46,194 bases of DNA, taken from assembly GCA_030532515.1 (NCBI GenBank), contig JAUNKY010000015.1:1-46194 (forward strand), written 5' to 3'. Numbering within the stretch: the stretch's first letter is position 1; each line of letters begins with the position of its first letter. Both the position numbers and the translations under genes were made by a program. A model generated the notes under the pieces. It saw only the letters and a list, made by a program, of their open reading frames with translations. It was not told the DNA's origin and did no database searches. Origin of the DNA: Actinomycetaceae bacterium (GTDB lineage: Bacteria > Actinomycetota > Actinomycetes > Actinomycetales > Actinomycetaceae). Below are positions 26,191-34,569 of the stretch, piece by piece.

Positions 26191-26546
26191 GTTTTTCGCA
26201 GTTTTTCTAATCTCTTTTGTAGTTTTACCGCCTCTATTTTCGCAAATCTGCGGGTTGGTTTGAAACACGGTGGTGGGCTTTAGGCGTAGCCTAATAGTCC
26301 TCATGTGTATTTTCTGCGTCCTCATTGAGTATGTTTATCAATGAGCGCAAGCATTTTATTAATGAGCGGTAGTTATCTTCTGCAATGCCCCTGAGGGTTC
26401 TCAGCTGGAATTTTCGTTGCAACACCGCTTATGCTGGCTCTCTTATCTATTCTCTAGTTATCTTCATAACTACATCATTGCTAAATTTTCTCACTCTTTT
26501 ACACATGAGGATTGTATTTTTGTCAATGAAGCTCTATGATTTGTGT
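26191..26546. promoter_or_regulatory. Divergent regulatory gap with ATGAGCG operator-like repeats
   Basis: CTCATTGA (26321-26328) and TCAATGAG (26338-26345) form an inverted repeat with a nine-base spacer. TTATCAATGAGCG (26335-26347) is repeated as TTATTAATGAGCG (26356-26368), exactly 21 bp or two helical turns apart. The cluster lies between the transporter and the AlbA_2-type regulator, as expected for an autoregulated divergent operator. The assumed short start of the transporter leaves it outside coding sequence. An open frame on the plus strand from 26385 adds 54 residues to the regulator but looks untranslated. Confidence 0.5.
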
Positions 26547-26547
26547 A
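26512..26547 (+). promoter_or_regulatory. Leaderless promoter of the AlbA_2 regulator gene
   Basis: TTGTAT (26512-26517), a 17-base spacer and TATGAT (26535-26540) form a good promoter. The ATG at 26547 follows six bases after the -10 box. Transcription would begin on the start codon, which decides the start and rules out the upstream ATG codons. Confidence 0.55.
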
Positions 26548-28049
26548 TGATCCTTAATGAAGCACAATTACTTGAGACTTTGGAGCTCTTACGGATTCGT
26601 AAGGGAGACTCCACCAGCATTGAGGTAAAATCTGCACACGGCGGCGTGCCACAAAATCTTGGCTCTACTCTCTGCGCCTTCGCTAATATGCCTGAAGGTG
26701 GAACAATTATCCTTGGGGTTGATGAACGACTGGGATTTGCTATTACTGGCGTGAGTGATCTTGCAAAGCTAGAACAACAGGTTGCGAGCATTGCTCGCCA
26801 ATCTGTTGTTCCGGCAGTAAACGCCAGTTTCCAATCTTTTATTCTTGAAGGCAAAACCGTTTTAGTAGTCCGAATCAATCCCCTCCCCTTATTAGCGCGA
26901 CCAGCTAGATGGGAGGGTCGTGCTTATCTTCGTCAGTCTGATGGCGATTATGTTATGGCTGCATACGAAGAGCAACTCATCGAGGCAGAAGAACATCGTC
27001 TGCATAAGCCTTTTGATTACGATCTTGCTCCCCAACCGAATACTACCCTTAACGATCTGCATGCTACTAGACTAAGTTCGTTCTTAGGTAAAGCACGACT
27101 TTCCAACCGTCTGGCTGAATTATCCGACGACGAAATTCTTAGGATTACGCGCGTAGTTGATTTAAATACGCAGTCGCTTACACTAGCTGGCCTTTATGCC
27201 CTGGGACGGTTTCCAGAGCTGTTTGATAAAGGTTTGTGCGTTACCGTTGCTGATCTACCTAAGGCCAGCGAACGACAGGTTAATGATTTGCACACTTTCT
27301 GCGGATCCGTTGCGGAAATCCTCGAACAGGTAATGCAGTGGATGCAAAGTAACCTCAAAACCCAGCGCACCTATAACGCTGGGGGGCATTTCGTTGAAAC
27401 TTACGAACTTCCCCTTAATGCGATTAGAGAGCTAGTAGCGAATGCATTAATCCACCGCGACTTGGGACCATATACGTTAGGAATTGGCAAAACTATCCAA
27501 ATTCGCCTCCTACCGGACCGCCTGGTGATTCAAAGTCCCGGTGGTTTAAGAGGTGTTTCAATAGATCAGCTCTACAGCGAGGCGCATGCCCAAGCAGCAG
27601 TTAATAAAACGCTTTATGAACTTGCTAAACGCTTATCAACTAAAGACGGTGCTTCCGTTATTGAAGGTGAAGGTGGGGGTATTAGGGAAGTCTTACGTGC
27701 CTGTGATGAGCTCGGCCTAGCAAAACCAGTTTTTAGTGACAAGGGTACTGAGTTTACCGCTATATTATTCCGTCCAGTCCAAGCTCATTCCGTACCAGTA
27801 CTTTCTTTCAGTGGTAGTAAGGCTGCAGCTCTTGCTCTTAATAAGAACGCTCAACTCGTTCTTTCAAGATTGGCAGACCACGGTCGCTCAACAATAAACG
27901 AGCTCTCATTCTCTCTTGGACTTTCAAAACCGCAGGTCCGCTATGCTCTTAAGCAGTTGCAAGCAGCTAATTTGGTTTCACTAGTCGGTAAACAAGGTAG
28001 TCGTAACTCTTATTATGAGATGGCGGATACTCAGTCCGAAAGTCCTTAG
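26547..28049 (+). CDS. AlbA_2/Schlafen-like ATP-binding transcriptional regulator
   Basis: Starting at ATG 26547 the protein has 500 residues, beginning MILNEAQLLETLELLR. The AlbA_2 (Schlafen-like) domain covers about 10-130 with SIEVKSAHGG, NMPEGGTIILGVDE and GRAYLRQSDGDYVMA. A GHKL-type ATPase part follows, with LPLNAIRELVANALIHRDLG and later EGEGGGIREVLRAC. A winged helix-turn-helix forms the C-terminus (VLSRLADHGRSTINELSFSLGLSKPQVRYALKQLQAANLV). Such proteins are annotated as ATP-binding regulators, some linked to stress or phage defence; the role here is unknown. The divergent TehA-like gene is the obvious candidate target. The extended frame from 26385 is probably an artefact. Confidence 0.82.
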   Translation: MILNEAQLLETLELLRIRKGDSTSIEVKSAHGGVPQNLGSTLCAFANMPEGGTIILGVDERLGFAITGVSDLAKLEQQVASIARQSVVPAVNASFQSFILEGKTVLVVRINPLPLLARPARWEGRAYLRQSDGDYVMAAYEEQLIEAEEHRLHKPFDYDLAPQPNTTLNDLHATRLSSFLGKARLSNRLAELSDDEILRITRVVDLNTQSLTLAGLYALGRFPELFDKGLCVTVADLPKASERQVNDLHTFCGSVAEILEQVMQWMQSNLKTQRTYNAGGHFVETYELPLNAIRELVANALIHRDLGPYTLGIGKTIQIRLLPDRLVIQSPGGLRGVSIDQLYSEAHAQAAVNKTLYELAKRLSTKDGASVIEGEGGGIREVLRACDELGLAKPVFSDKGTEFTAILFRPVQAHSVPVLSFSGSKAAALALNKNAQLVLSRLADHGRSTINELSFSLGLSKPQVRYALKQLQAANLVSLVGKQGSRNSYYEMADTQSESP

Positions 28050-28125
28050 AGATCTGCGTCTAACTAGATCAAGTGCCCTGCTCAGCGCTTGCCCGGCACC
28101 GCGGGTATACGGCACTCTGCAGAAT

Positions 28126-28141
28126 TGTTTCACGTGAAACA
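28126..28141. promoter_or_regulatory. parS: parS site 1
   Basis: TGTTTCACGTGAAACA is a perfect 16-base parS consensus, the palindrome bound by ParB. It is intergenic, between the AlbA_2 gene and the SdpI-like gene. Confidence 0.95.
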
Positions 28142-28171
28142 TCGTTCTATTATCATTGTCTGTGCAATAGA

Positions 28172-28208
28172 AAAGCTCACGTAAGTGTATAAAACTTACG
28201 TGAGCTTT
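28172..28208 (-). terminator. Hairpin terminator after the SdpI-like gene
   Basis: AAAGCTCACGTAAGT (28172-28186) pairs perfectly with ACTTACGTGAGCTTT (28194-28208) around a seven-base loop. On the minus strand the stem ends in TTTTC. It serves the two-gene membrane-protein unit upstream. Confidence 0.8.
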
Positions 28209-28230
28209 GGGGGTTTAAGTCTAAATGGTT

Positions 28231-28605
28231 CTAGGCCACGTCGACGTATTCTTTGATGGCTTTATTCGCTACCAGTGTGTTAGCAATATAGAAGAAGGCA
28301 ACGCTTAACAAAACTGCTGCTGTAAGCACTGTAATCCACAGAATAGTAGGTTCAAAGAAGATCCCATAACTGCCCAAGGTTAGTGCACCTAATAGGAAAA
28401 TTCCCGCTTGCACACCCATTAGGTGACGGCCCGCAAAGTTTGCAATATTCCAATTTCGCAGGGATTGTTTTGAAAGTGCAGTGCGCACGCCAAGGGCGGA
28501 ATTCTGCGGTAATTCAACGTTCGCTGCCTGACGCATAGCATACCAAACTACGCCACTATTTAGTAAAAATAGCGCGGCTACGGCAAGTGATAGAAGCTGA
28601 TACAT
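28231..28605 (-). CDS. Small membrane protein, SdpI-like
   Basis: The protein has 124 residues and three hydrophobic helices (about 3-22, 60-80 and 90-112). The middle phrase SALGVRTALSKQSLRNWNIANFAG resembles the GxRTxxTxxSxxxWxxxNxxAG pattern of SdpI/YhfL immunity-type proteins. A toxin partner is not visible. It follows the single-helix protein gene by 12 bp and is followed by a hairpin terminator, so both form an operon on the minus strand. The assignment is by eye. Confidence 0.6.
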   Translation of the reverse strand: MYQLLSLAVAALFLLNSGVVWYAMRQAANVELPQNSALGVRTALSKQSLRNWNIANFAGRHLMGVQAGIFLLGALTLGSYGIFFEPTILWITVLTAAVLLSVAFFYIANTLVANKAIKEYVDVA

Positions 28606-28617
28606 TCACGTACTTTC

Positions 28618-29130
28618 TTATTTTTCTGCAACGATGCTAACTACTAGGTTATAGGTGGTTTCTTTTACTGCCACCTTAGTCTGCGGGTGTAACTGTAGCG
28701 AAGCGTCTGCATTGTCGCACAACTGCACCTGGTCGATGGCACGAATGATGAGCGCCCGCTCTGCATTAGTTACCCAGTAAGAGAGGTTATCCGCTTCAGT
28801 TCCTAACCCTGCTCCCCTAACTGCATGCTGTGCATACTCTGGCAAGGTAGTCACATCTACGTATGGACAGACAATAGTGGCTTCTGTCCACTTATGTCCG
28901 GGCGCTACCAGTTGTACAACTTCATCTGCAGTTTGGGGCTGTGCGGTTTGTAACTGGGCGGCGCCAAGTCCTTCCACCTGATAACGATTAATCCCGTGCC
29001 AAAGAGAATAGATGCCAAAGCTGGCGATGAAAGCAAACATGCCGATAATCAGCATCCAAAGGAAACGCGAAAGACGTGCCCGATGTTTAGTCAGCGGATC
29101 TGGACTATAGAGTTCATCGTCGTTATCCAT
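28618..29130 (-). CDS. Single-pass membrane protein of unknown function
   Basis: From ATG 29130 the protein has 170 residues. GGAGG six bases upstream supports this start over the ATG seven codons earlier, which overlaps parS site 2. An acidic N-terminus (MDNDDELYSPDPL) precedes one helix (about 22-44, FLWMLIIGMFAFIASFGIYSL). The outer part (about 45-170) has two cysteines, one in VCPYVDV and one in VQLCDNAD, that could form a disulfide. I do not recognise the family. It is in an operon with the SdpI-like gene and sits within the parS cluster. Confidence 0.8.
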   Translation of the reverse strand: MDNDDELYSPDPLTKHRARLSRFLWMLIIGMFAFIASFGIYSLWHGINRYQVEGLGAAQLQTAQPQTADEVVQLVAPGHKWTEATIVCPYVDVTTLPEYAQHAVRGAGLGTEADNLSYWVTNAERALIIRAIDQVQLCDNADASLQLHPQTKVAVKETTYNLVVSIVAEK

Positions 29131-29143
29131 ATTTTCCTCCCTA

Positions 29144-29159
29144 TGTTTCACGTGAAACG
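29144..29159. promoter_or_regulatory. parS: parS site 2 (one mismatch)
   Basis: TGTTTCACGTGAAACG differs from the consensus only at the last base. It lies just upstream of the RBS of the single-pass membrane protein gene, so ParB could affect its expression. Confidence 0.9.
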
Positions 29160-29294
29160 TGGCTTAGGTGCCGCACTGAAAATTCTGTGAGAGCCACGAG
29201 GCTAGAAATTTGCTTCCTTGAAATCCGAATTAACGCGGCCACTTTTCTGGTCTGACCCGATTCTCAGAAAGCTAATTTCGGCTCGCCGGCTTCC

Positions 29295-30539
29295 CTAGGG
29301 ACGCTCACCGGAAAGTTTTAGCACCTGCACAAGTGCGGCAATGCGTTCCAGGTCCTCTGCCCCAGCGAACTCGACAATAATCTTTCCTTTGCGTTTGCGT
29401 TGCTCTACTGTCACCTTTGTGTCAAAGAGGTCAGCTAAACGATCCTGAACAAAAGTTGCTTCAATCGACAAAGGGGCGGCCGCTTTCTTTGCGACCACAG
29501 CTTTCTTCGCCAACCGAACGTCACCTAAAGAAACTAGCTCTTCAGTGGTTCTAACTGAGAGCCCCTCGGCTACGATTCGTTCTGCCAGGTGCTCCATCTT
29601 CTCCACCGAGTCCAATCCAAGCAGTGCGCGCGCATGTCCCATGCTCAACACATTCGCCATAACCTTTAACTGCACACTGTGAGGGAGCTTGAGTAGACGA
29701 ATGGTATTAGAAATCTGTGGACGCGAACGCTTGATTCGCTGGGAGAGTTCTTCTTGGGTACAACCGAATTCATTTAACAACTGCTGATAGGCAGCCGCCT
29801 CTTCAATTGCATTTAGTTGGACGCGATGGAGGTTTTCTAAAAGCGCATCGCGAAGCATTTCGTCGTCTTGCGTATCGCGAATAATCGCTGGAATTTCCGC
29901 TAAACCAGCCAGTTGGGAGGCGCGTAAACGACGCTCACCCATAATCAGTTCATACTTCAATTCCGCAGGTTTGCCAGCCCGAATTTGGGCTTGCGAGAGT
30001 GCTTCATAGCGCTTGCTTTTATCGGAAATTTCTCTAACAACGATAGGCTGCAGAACACCAATTTCTTTGATTGAGTCAGCCAGTTCCTGCAGTGCTTCTT
30101 CTTCGAAGTATTCGCGCGGCTGATCTAGGTTCGCAGCGATTTCAGCGATCTTCAATACTGCCATGCGGGCGCCAGGTACCGGGAGTAGTTCCAGTTCTTC
30201 TCCGCTGGCAGCGTCTGGCACTGCCAGGTCACCAACTGCTGGTGGGATATTTTCGGCCGTACGGCCGGATACAGATTTAGCCGATGCTGGAATACCCAGG
30301 GTGGCCTTGGCCGCGGATTTTGCTTTTGTTTTTTGGGTGCGGCGGGCAGGCGGCTTTAGAAGATCTGCAGTAACTGCACTATGTCCGGCGCGGGAAGCAC
30401 CCGTGGTTTCGCCAGAGGGGGGAAAGAAAACGTCCATCGCCTTCTCTGGGGTCAGTGATGTTTCACGTGAAACATCACTTTCTTGGGTGGGAATCAATGA
30501 CCCTAACCCGCGTCCTAACGCCTTACGCTTTTCTGCCAT
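29295..30539 (-). CDS. parB: Chromosome-partitioning protein ParB
   Basis: The protein has 414 residues. KALGRGLGSLIP at the N-terminus is the ParA-activating motif. The CTP-binding ParB/Srx domain (about 127-220) has LDQPREYFEEEALQELADSIKEIG and the GERRLRAS box. The helix-turn-helix CTQEELSQRIKRSRPQISNTIRLLKL (about 264-290) reads parS. A C-terminal dimer domain ends it. Residues 30-125 are a variable linker. The codons for SDVSRETS near residue 22 contain parS site 3. It clusters with parA on the minus strand (33 bp gap). Confidence 0.97.
   Translation of the reverse strand: MAEKRKALGRGLGSLIPTQESDVSRETSLTPEKAMDVFFPPSGETTGASRAGHSAVTADLLKPPARRTQKTKAKSAAKATLGIPASAKSVSGRTAENIPPAVGDLAVPDAASGEELELLPVPGARMAVLKIAEIAANLDQPREYFEEEALQELADSIKEIGVLQPIVVREISDKSKRYEALSQAQIRAGKPAELKYELIMGERRLRASQLAGLAEIPAIIRDTQDDEMLRDALLENLHRVQLNAIEEAAAYQQLLNEFGCTQEELSQRIKRSRPQISNTIRLLKLPHSVQLKVMANVLSMGHARALLGLDSVEKMEHLAERIVAEGLSVRTTEELVSLGDVRLAKKAVVAKKAAAPLSIEATFVQDRLADLFDTKVTVEQRKRKGKIIVEFAGAEDLERIAALVQVLKLSGERP
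30459..30474. promoter_or_regulatory. parS: parS site 3, inside parB
   Basis: TGTTTCACGTGAAACA is perfect, and its palindrome extends to 26 bases (30454-30479, AGTGA...TCACT). It is translated as DVSRET in the N-terminus of ParB. Confidence 0.97.
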
Positions 30540-30572
30540 CTGTGTCTTCCTTTAAGCTGCTTGGAAATCCGT

Positions 30573-31541
30573 TTATTTTGTAGCTTTCGCCAGGCGCTTA
30601 GCCAGTTCTAACGCCGCTTTCTTGTAGCTTAAAGCGGCTATTCCGCGCGGGTCATGCGCGAAAATAGAGGTGCCGAAGCTGGGTGCTTCTGAGAGTTTTA
30701 CTGACCTTGGGATCGCAGTACCCAACAACTCGTTGGGAAAATACTGGTAGATTTCTTTACCGACCTCGGTGGCTAAGTTGGTGCGCTTATCGAACATAGT
30801 CAGCAAAATGGTGCCGATATGCAGGTTTGGATTTAAGTAGTCGCGGATCTTGTTTACCGTGTTAAGTAACATCCCCAAACCTTCCAACGCATAATATTCT
30901 GCTTGGATTGGCACCAGCACCTGATCGGCAGCTGCAAAGGCGTTAATCGTTAAGAGACCAAGACTTGGCGGACAGTCAATCAAAACGACATGCGTTTTTG
31001 GTTGCTGTGTTAGATACTCTTCTAAGGCGTTTTTAAGCACGAACTCGCGGCGCTGTTTGGCACTCAAATCCAGTTCTGCTCCGGATAGGTCGATAGTTGC
31101 CGGACAGACACGCAGATTCTCTGATTCGTCACAGCCTACCAATACCTCAGCAAGTGCTTTCTCGCCGATGAGCACTTCGTAAGTAGAATCAATCCCCGTA
31201 TGGTGTTCAACCCCAAAGGCGGTTGAACAGTTACCCTGCGGATCAGAGTCAATTACCAGTACATTCAAGCCGCCCTGCGCTAAGGCAACTGCCAAGTTCA
31301 CGGTAGTAGTTGTCTTCCCTACCCCACCTTTTTGGTTAGCTACCGCGATTACCACCGGCTTCTTTGGTTTGGGGAACACGGCATTTTCCAGTTCAGCTCG
31401 CAACTTTGCGGTAGCTGAAAGCTCATCTGCTAACGGGGTGTTATTTGCTGCCACAGCTAGTCCTTTCACTCTATCTTCAAGTGTAAACGTTTGCTCCGAC
31501 AGAAACATCTTGCCAATGAATGTTTCACGTGAAACATTCAT
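30573..31541 (-). CDS. parA: Chromosome-partitioning ATPase ParA
   Basis: The protein has 322 residues. The deviant Walker A KGGVGKTTTTVNLA is near residue 71, and VVLIDCPPSLG is the Walker B region. The last part, LSEAPSFGTSIFAHDPRG, is typical of chromosomal ParA/Soj. It forms a gradient on the nucleoid that pulls ParB-parS complexes. From ATG 31541 the first codons (MNVSRETF) are parS site 4. A start at Met12 (MFLSEQT) would place the site upstream, so the start is uncertain. Confidence 0.96.
   Translation of the reverse strand: MNVSRETFIGKMFLSEQTFTLEDRVKGLAVAANNTPLADELSATAKLRAELENAVFPKPKKPVVIAVANQKGGVGKTTTTVNLAVALAQGGLNVLVIDSDPQGNCSTAFGVEHHTGIDSTYEVLIGEKALAEVLVGCDESENLRVCPATIDLSGAELDLSAKQRREFVLKNALEEYLTQQPKTHVVLIDCPPSLGLLTINAFAAADQVLVPIQAEYYALEGLGMLLNTVNKIRDYLNPNLHIGTILLTMFDKRTNLATEVGKEIYQYFPNELLGTAIPRSVKLSEAPSFGTSIFAHDPRGIAALSYKKAALELAKRLAKATK
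31521..31536. promoter_or_regulatory. parS: parS site 4, at the start of parA
   Basis: TGTTTCACGTGAAACA is perfect, with the palindrome extending to 26 bases (31516-31541, ATGAA...TTCAT). It overlaps the first parA codons, where bound ParB could repress parAB. Confidence 0.97.
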
Positions 31542-31705
31542 ATTTCACACTCTAACGCAGCTGTTAACCTGCTCTCGCACAGGCACCCTAACCGCCAATA
31601 GCGAAATCCTTAACCCGCTCAGAATGCTAAGAATAAAGTGGCAATCCAAACCAGCGAGAACCTCTCTCACTGCCGGAACTAAGCTAAAGATTACATATAA
31701 ACATA

Positions 31706-31747
31706 GAAAAGCGCCTGCTTCACAAACTAAGTTTACGAAGCAGGCGC
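31706..31747 (-). terminator. Rho-independent terminator after rsmG
   Basis: GCGCCTGCTTC (31711-31721) pairs with GAAGCAGGCGC (31737-31747), with inner AAACT/AGTTT. On the minus strand it is followed by TTTTC (31706-31710). It separates the rsmG transcript from parAB. Confidence 0.9.
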
Positions 31748-31759
31748 CTAACCATTGAT

Positions 31760-32416
31760 CTATTTGAGGCGTTTAAGCTCAACTACCATTGTGGATTCAT
31801 CTTCCATAACAGATGGAACCTCATGCACCTGCGCTTTAGCCACCCCAAACTTCTTAAAGAGTTTACGGGCTTGGTCGACTTCTTCCTGTGCTTTACGGCC
31901 CTTAAGAGCCAGCAACGAACCTCCCCCACGTACCAGTGGCAAAGTAATCGGAATCAGTTTAGAAAGATTAGCTACCGCGCGGGAAGTAACAATATCTGCC
32001 TTACCCTGGCCATGCAGTTCTTCTGCCCGCTTATGGTGCAAAGTAACGTTATCTAAGCCCAGCTCTTCCACCACATCTGCCAGCCATTCAATCCGGCGTA
32101 GCATCGGCTCCACCAAGTGGACGTCCACATCGGGGCGCATAATCGCGGCCACCATACCTGGAAAACCTGCCCCAGAGCCAACATCCAGCATCTGCGCATT
32201 CGCCGGAATAAACGGAACGATTGCCGCAGAGTTAACCAGGTGGCGTGACCACAGGCGAGGCAGCTCGCGTGGACCAATTAAACCCCGCGTCTCCCCTTCC
32301 TCAACCAGCATTTGTGCAAAGTGAGAAACCGCCGAATAAGACAGGCCGAATAGTTCTACCGCCGCCTCATTCGGAGTCTCTACTGGTAAGCCTTCCAACT
32401 CAGACAAGAAGGTCAC
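31760..32416 (-). CDS. rsmG: 16S rRNA (guanine-N7) methyltransferase RsmG
   Basis: From GTG 32416 the protein has 218 residues. MLDVGSGAGFPGMVAAI is the SAM-binding loop, preceded by LWSRHLVNSAAIVPFI and followed by VEPMLRRIEWL, all typical of RsmG/GidB. It methylates G527 (E. coli numbering) of 16S rRNA; loss gives low-level streptomycin resistance in many bacteria. The GTG overlaps the jag stop in GTGA, so coupling supports this start. The longer frame from 32467 would add an implausible cysteine-rich head. Confidence 0.95.
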   Translation of the reverse strand: MTFLSELEGLPVETPNEAAVELFGLSYSAVSHFAQMLVEEGETRGLIGPRELPRLWSRHLVNSAAIVPFIPANAQMLDVGSGAGFPGMVAAIMRPDVDVHLVEPMLRRIEWLADVVEELGLDNVTLHHKRAEELHGQGKADIVTSRAVANLSKLIPITLPLVRGGGSLLALKGRKAQEEVDQARKLFKKFGVAKAQVHEVPSVMEDESTMVVELKRLK

Positions 32417-32937
32417 TCTGCTTCCGCATCTGCCGCTGGTGCAGCAGCAGGCAAGACTACCACACAACGGTTTGGCTCAACGCCCTCGGATTCAGAAGCC
32501 AAGCCGGCAGTCGCAATCACATCGTGGCAAACCTTGCGTTCGAAAGGATTCATCGATTCCAACATGACGGGCTCACCGTAAGTGCGCACGCGGATAATCG
32601 CTTCTTCAGTGATCTCTGCCAACTCGCGGCGGCGGTCAGCGCGAAAGCCTGCGATATCCAGCATCAGACGGGAGCGCTCCCCGGTGCGGGCCTGCACTGC
32701 TAAACGGGTAAGTTCTTGCAAAGCATCCAGAACTTCACCATCTTCGCCAACCAAGCGTTCCAAATCGCCAGCGCCATCTTCAGAAACAATATCAACCAAG
32801 GCGCGGTCGTTTTCCACATCCAGCACCAAGTCGCCATCTAAGTTAACGATATCTAGAAATTCTTCCAGGTAGTCAGCTGCAAACTCGCCTTCTTCAACCA
32901 GCTGTTGCACGCGCTCTGCCTTGTTTTCTTCAGCCAT
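32413..32937 (-). CDS. jag: RNA-binding protein Jag (KH-R3H)
   Basis: From ATG 32937 the protein has 174 residues. The KH domain (about 45-105) contains RALVDIVSEDGAGDLERLVGEDGEVLDALQELTRL, with the GEDG loop. R3H follows, with MNPFERKVCHDVIA. It ends in an Ala/acidic tail. Jag/KhpB binds RNA and influences cell elongation in Gram-positives. GAGAG precedes the ATG. It lies downstream of yidC, the standard order. Confidence 0.92.
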   Translation of the reverse strand: MAEENKAERVQQLVEEGEFAADYLEEFLDIVNLDGDLVLDVENDRALVDIVSEDGAGDLERLVGEDGEVLDALQELTRLAVQARTGERSRLMLDIAGFRADRRRELAEITEEAIIRVRTYGEPVMLESMNPFERKVCHDVIATAGLASESEGVEPNRCVVVLPAAAPAADAEAE

Positions 32938-32976
32938 ATTCTCTCTCACTTACTTAGAGTTAGTAGGTTCTAAACT

Positions 32977-34269
32977 TTACTGCTTTTTCTTTTTTGCATC
33001 GCGCTTCGCCGCGCGGCGAGCCTCACGCGCTGCTTCCAGCTCAGCCGCAGACTTACCGGCAATATCCTGCGCCAACTGCTGGGCCTTAGAGGTAGAAGCA
33101 GCTTCTGCCTGACGCTGGGCCTTAGACTTACGCTGCGGTTGGACACGTGGCTCAGTGCTGGTAGCCCGTGGAATGTAGCGCTTAGTCCAGTGTTCATCTG
33201 GCAGGACCTGCCATTCTGAATAAGCCAGTTCGCGGTATGCACCAACCTGCAGTTCTTCGGTAACTGCTTCTGGGAACTGGGTAGGTACCTTGAACTTCCG
33301 GGCGCGTGCCTTCAAGTCTTTCAAAAGATCTGCGCGCAGCTGTGCCTTCTGGTCTTCCGTAGCGCTCAAACGCAGTTCTTGGTCATAGGTTTCAAACAGC
33401 GGGCGGATTGCTTCAACGTAACCGGTACGACGCTTATTCATCAGCTTGTTGTAGGCGTCAGAGCCCATAGTTGGCATACGTTCAATGGTCCAGAACTGCT
33501 GACCCATAGTCCACATGTTGGTGGTGAACCAGTAGATCAACACACCGGTTTGGAAGAAGAAGCCGGAAGCACCGATCATCAGTGGCATCAAGTACATCAT
33601 GATGATCTGCGAACGCATCATTGGGTTGTTTGGATCCTTAGCGGATTCAGGCATATTCTTCATGGTCAACTGACGCATGGTGAAGAACTGTGAACCCATC
33701 ATCAGCAGAATCAAAACTACCAGGACGATCTTGCCCTGGGTGGAGGCGATCCCAAAGTAGTCAGAAAGGTAGGCTCCAAAGAGGTTCGAGCCTTCGATAT
33801 CCTTGGCCAGTTGTTGATCTAAAGGACCCAGGTTTCCGCCGGGGTAGGTTCCTTCAGCAATGCTCTGAGTAGAAGCCAAAACGCGGAAAAGTGCGAAGAA
33901 AATCGGCATCTGCGCCAAAATAGGCAAGCAGGAGGCGAATGGCGAAGTACCGTGTTCACGGTACAGTGCCATCATTTCTTCGCTCATCTTCTGACGGCTT
34001 GCCTGATCCTTACGATCCTTGTACTTTTCCTGCAGCTTCTTCATTTCCGGTTGCACCAGCTGCATGCCGCGAGAAGCTTTAATCTGCTTGAAGAACAGTG
34101 GAATCAAGACAATGCGGACGACGATCGTCAAGCCAATGATGGAAAGAATCCACGCGGGGCCAGAACCGTCGCTCATTCCCAGAAAGACCAGCATCTTGTG
34201 AATGCTGACCATAATCCAGGCAACAACTATCTTTACCGGATAGAGCAAAGTATCAAACCACACAGGCAA
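32977..34269 (-). CDS. yidC: Membrane protein insertase YidC
   Basis: The protein has 430 residues. Five helices are expected, including WIMVSIHKMLVFLG, AWILSIIGLTIVVRIVLIPLFFKQIKA with the conserved positively charged groove residue, and FASCLPILAQMPIFFALFRVL. The long cytoplasmic loop MQLVQPEMKKLQEKYKDRKDQASRQKM lies between helices two and three. The C-terminal 100 residues are hydrophilic, ending in a Lys/Ala/Glu-rich helix (AREARRAAKRDAKKKKQ) that may bind ribosomes. It inserts membrane proteins with or without SecYEG. It follows yidD by 5 bp. Confidence 0.96.
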   Translation of the reverse strand: MPVWFDTLLYPVKIVVAWIMVSIHKMLVFLGMSDGSGPAWILSIIGLTIVVRIVLIPLFFKQIKASRGMQLVQPEMKKLQEKYKDRKDQASRQKMSEEMMALYREHGTSPFASCLPILAQMPIFFALFRVLASTQSIAEGTYPGGNLGPLDQQLAKDIEGSNLFGAYLSDYFGIASTQGKIVLVVLILLMMGSQFFTMRQLTMKNMPESAKDPNNPMMRSQIIMMYLMPLMIGASGFFFQTGVLIYWFTTNMWTMGQQFWTIERMPTMGSDAYNKLMNKRRTGYVEAIRPLFETYDQELRLSATEDQKAQLRADLLKDLKARARKFKVPTQFPEAVTEELQVGAYRELAYSEWQVLPDEHWTKRYIPRATSTEPRVQPQRKSKAQRQAEAASTSKAQQLAQDIAGKSAAELEAAREARRAAKRDAKKKKQ

Positions 34270-34274
34270 GCTCC

Positions 34275-34568
34275 TTATTCAGTAGTGGACGTGGTGTCCA
34301 CTTCGTCGTCAGTTGGCCGTACATACGGCTTCGGTTTCCATTTTCCCACGTCAGGTACGTGATCGACACCCCCTAAAGACCAGGGGTTGCACCTTAAAAG
34401 TCTCCAGATACTAAGTATCAGCCCTTTAAGCGGACCGTGCACCTGGAGTGCTTGGACCGCATAGTTCGAACAGCTGGGATAGTACCTACAGCGTGGGGGG
34501 ATAGCGGGTGAAATATAGCGTTGATAGAGGCGAATTGGGAAAGTTAAGATGGCGGTTAAAAAACGCAT
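34275..34568 (-). CDS. yidD: Membrane insertion efficiency factor YidD
   Basis: From ATG 34568 the protein has 97 residues. [32 protein letters not shown] and [18 protein letters not shown] carry the conserved cysteine pattern of YidD. The frame extends upstream to 34601 inside rnpA, but ATG 34568 lies one base past the rnpA stop (TGATATG), fitting translational coupling. YidD aids YidC-dependent insertion. Confidence 0.93.
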   Translation of the reverse strand: MRFLTAILTFPIRLYQRYISPAIPPRCRYYPSCSNYAVQALQVHGPLKGLILSIWRLLRCNPWSLGGVDHVPDVGKWKPKPYVRPTDDEVDTTSTTE

Positions 34569-34569
34569 A

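Noticed and set aside
25084..26325. Transporter start at 26325
   Set aside because: The extra 45 residues are basic and hydrophilic, contain the operator-like repeat region and precede the first family helix without an SD. The shorter start at 26190 is preferred but not proven.
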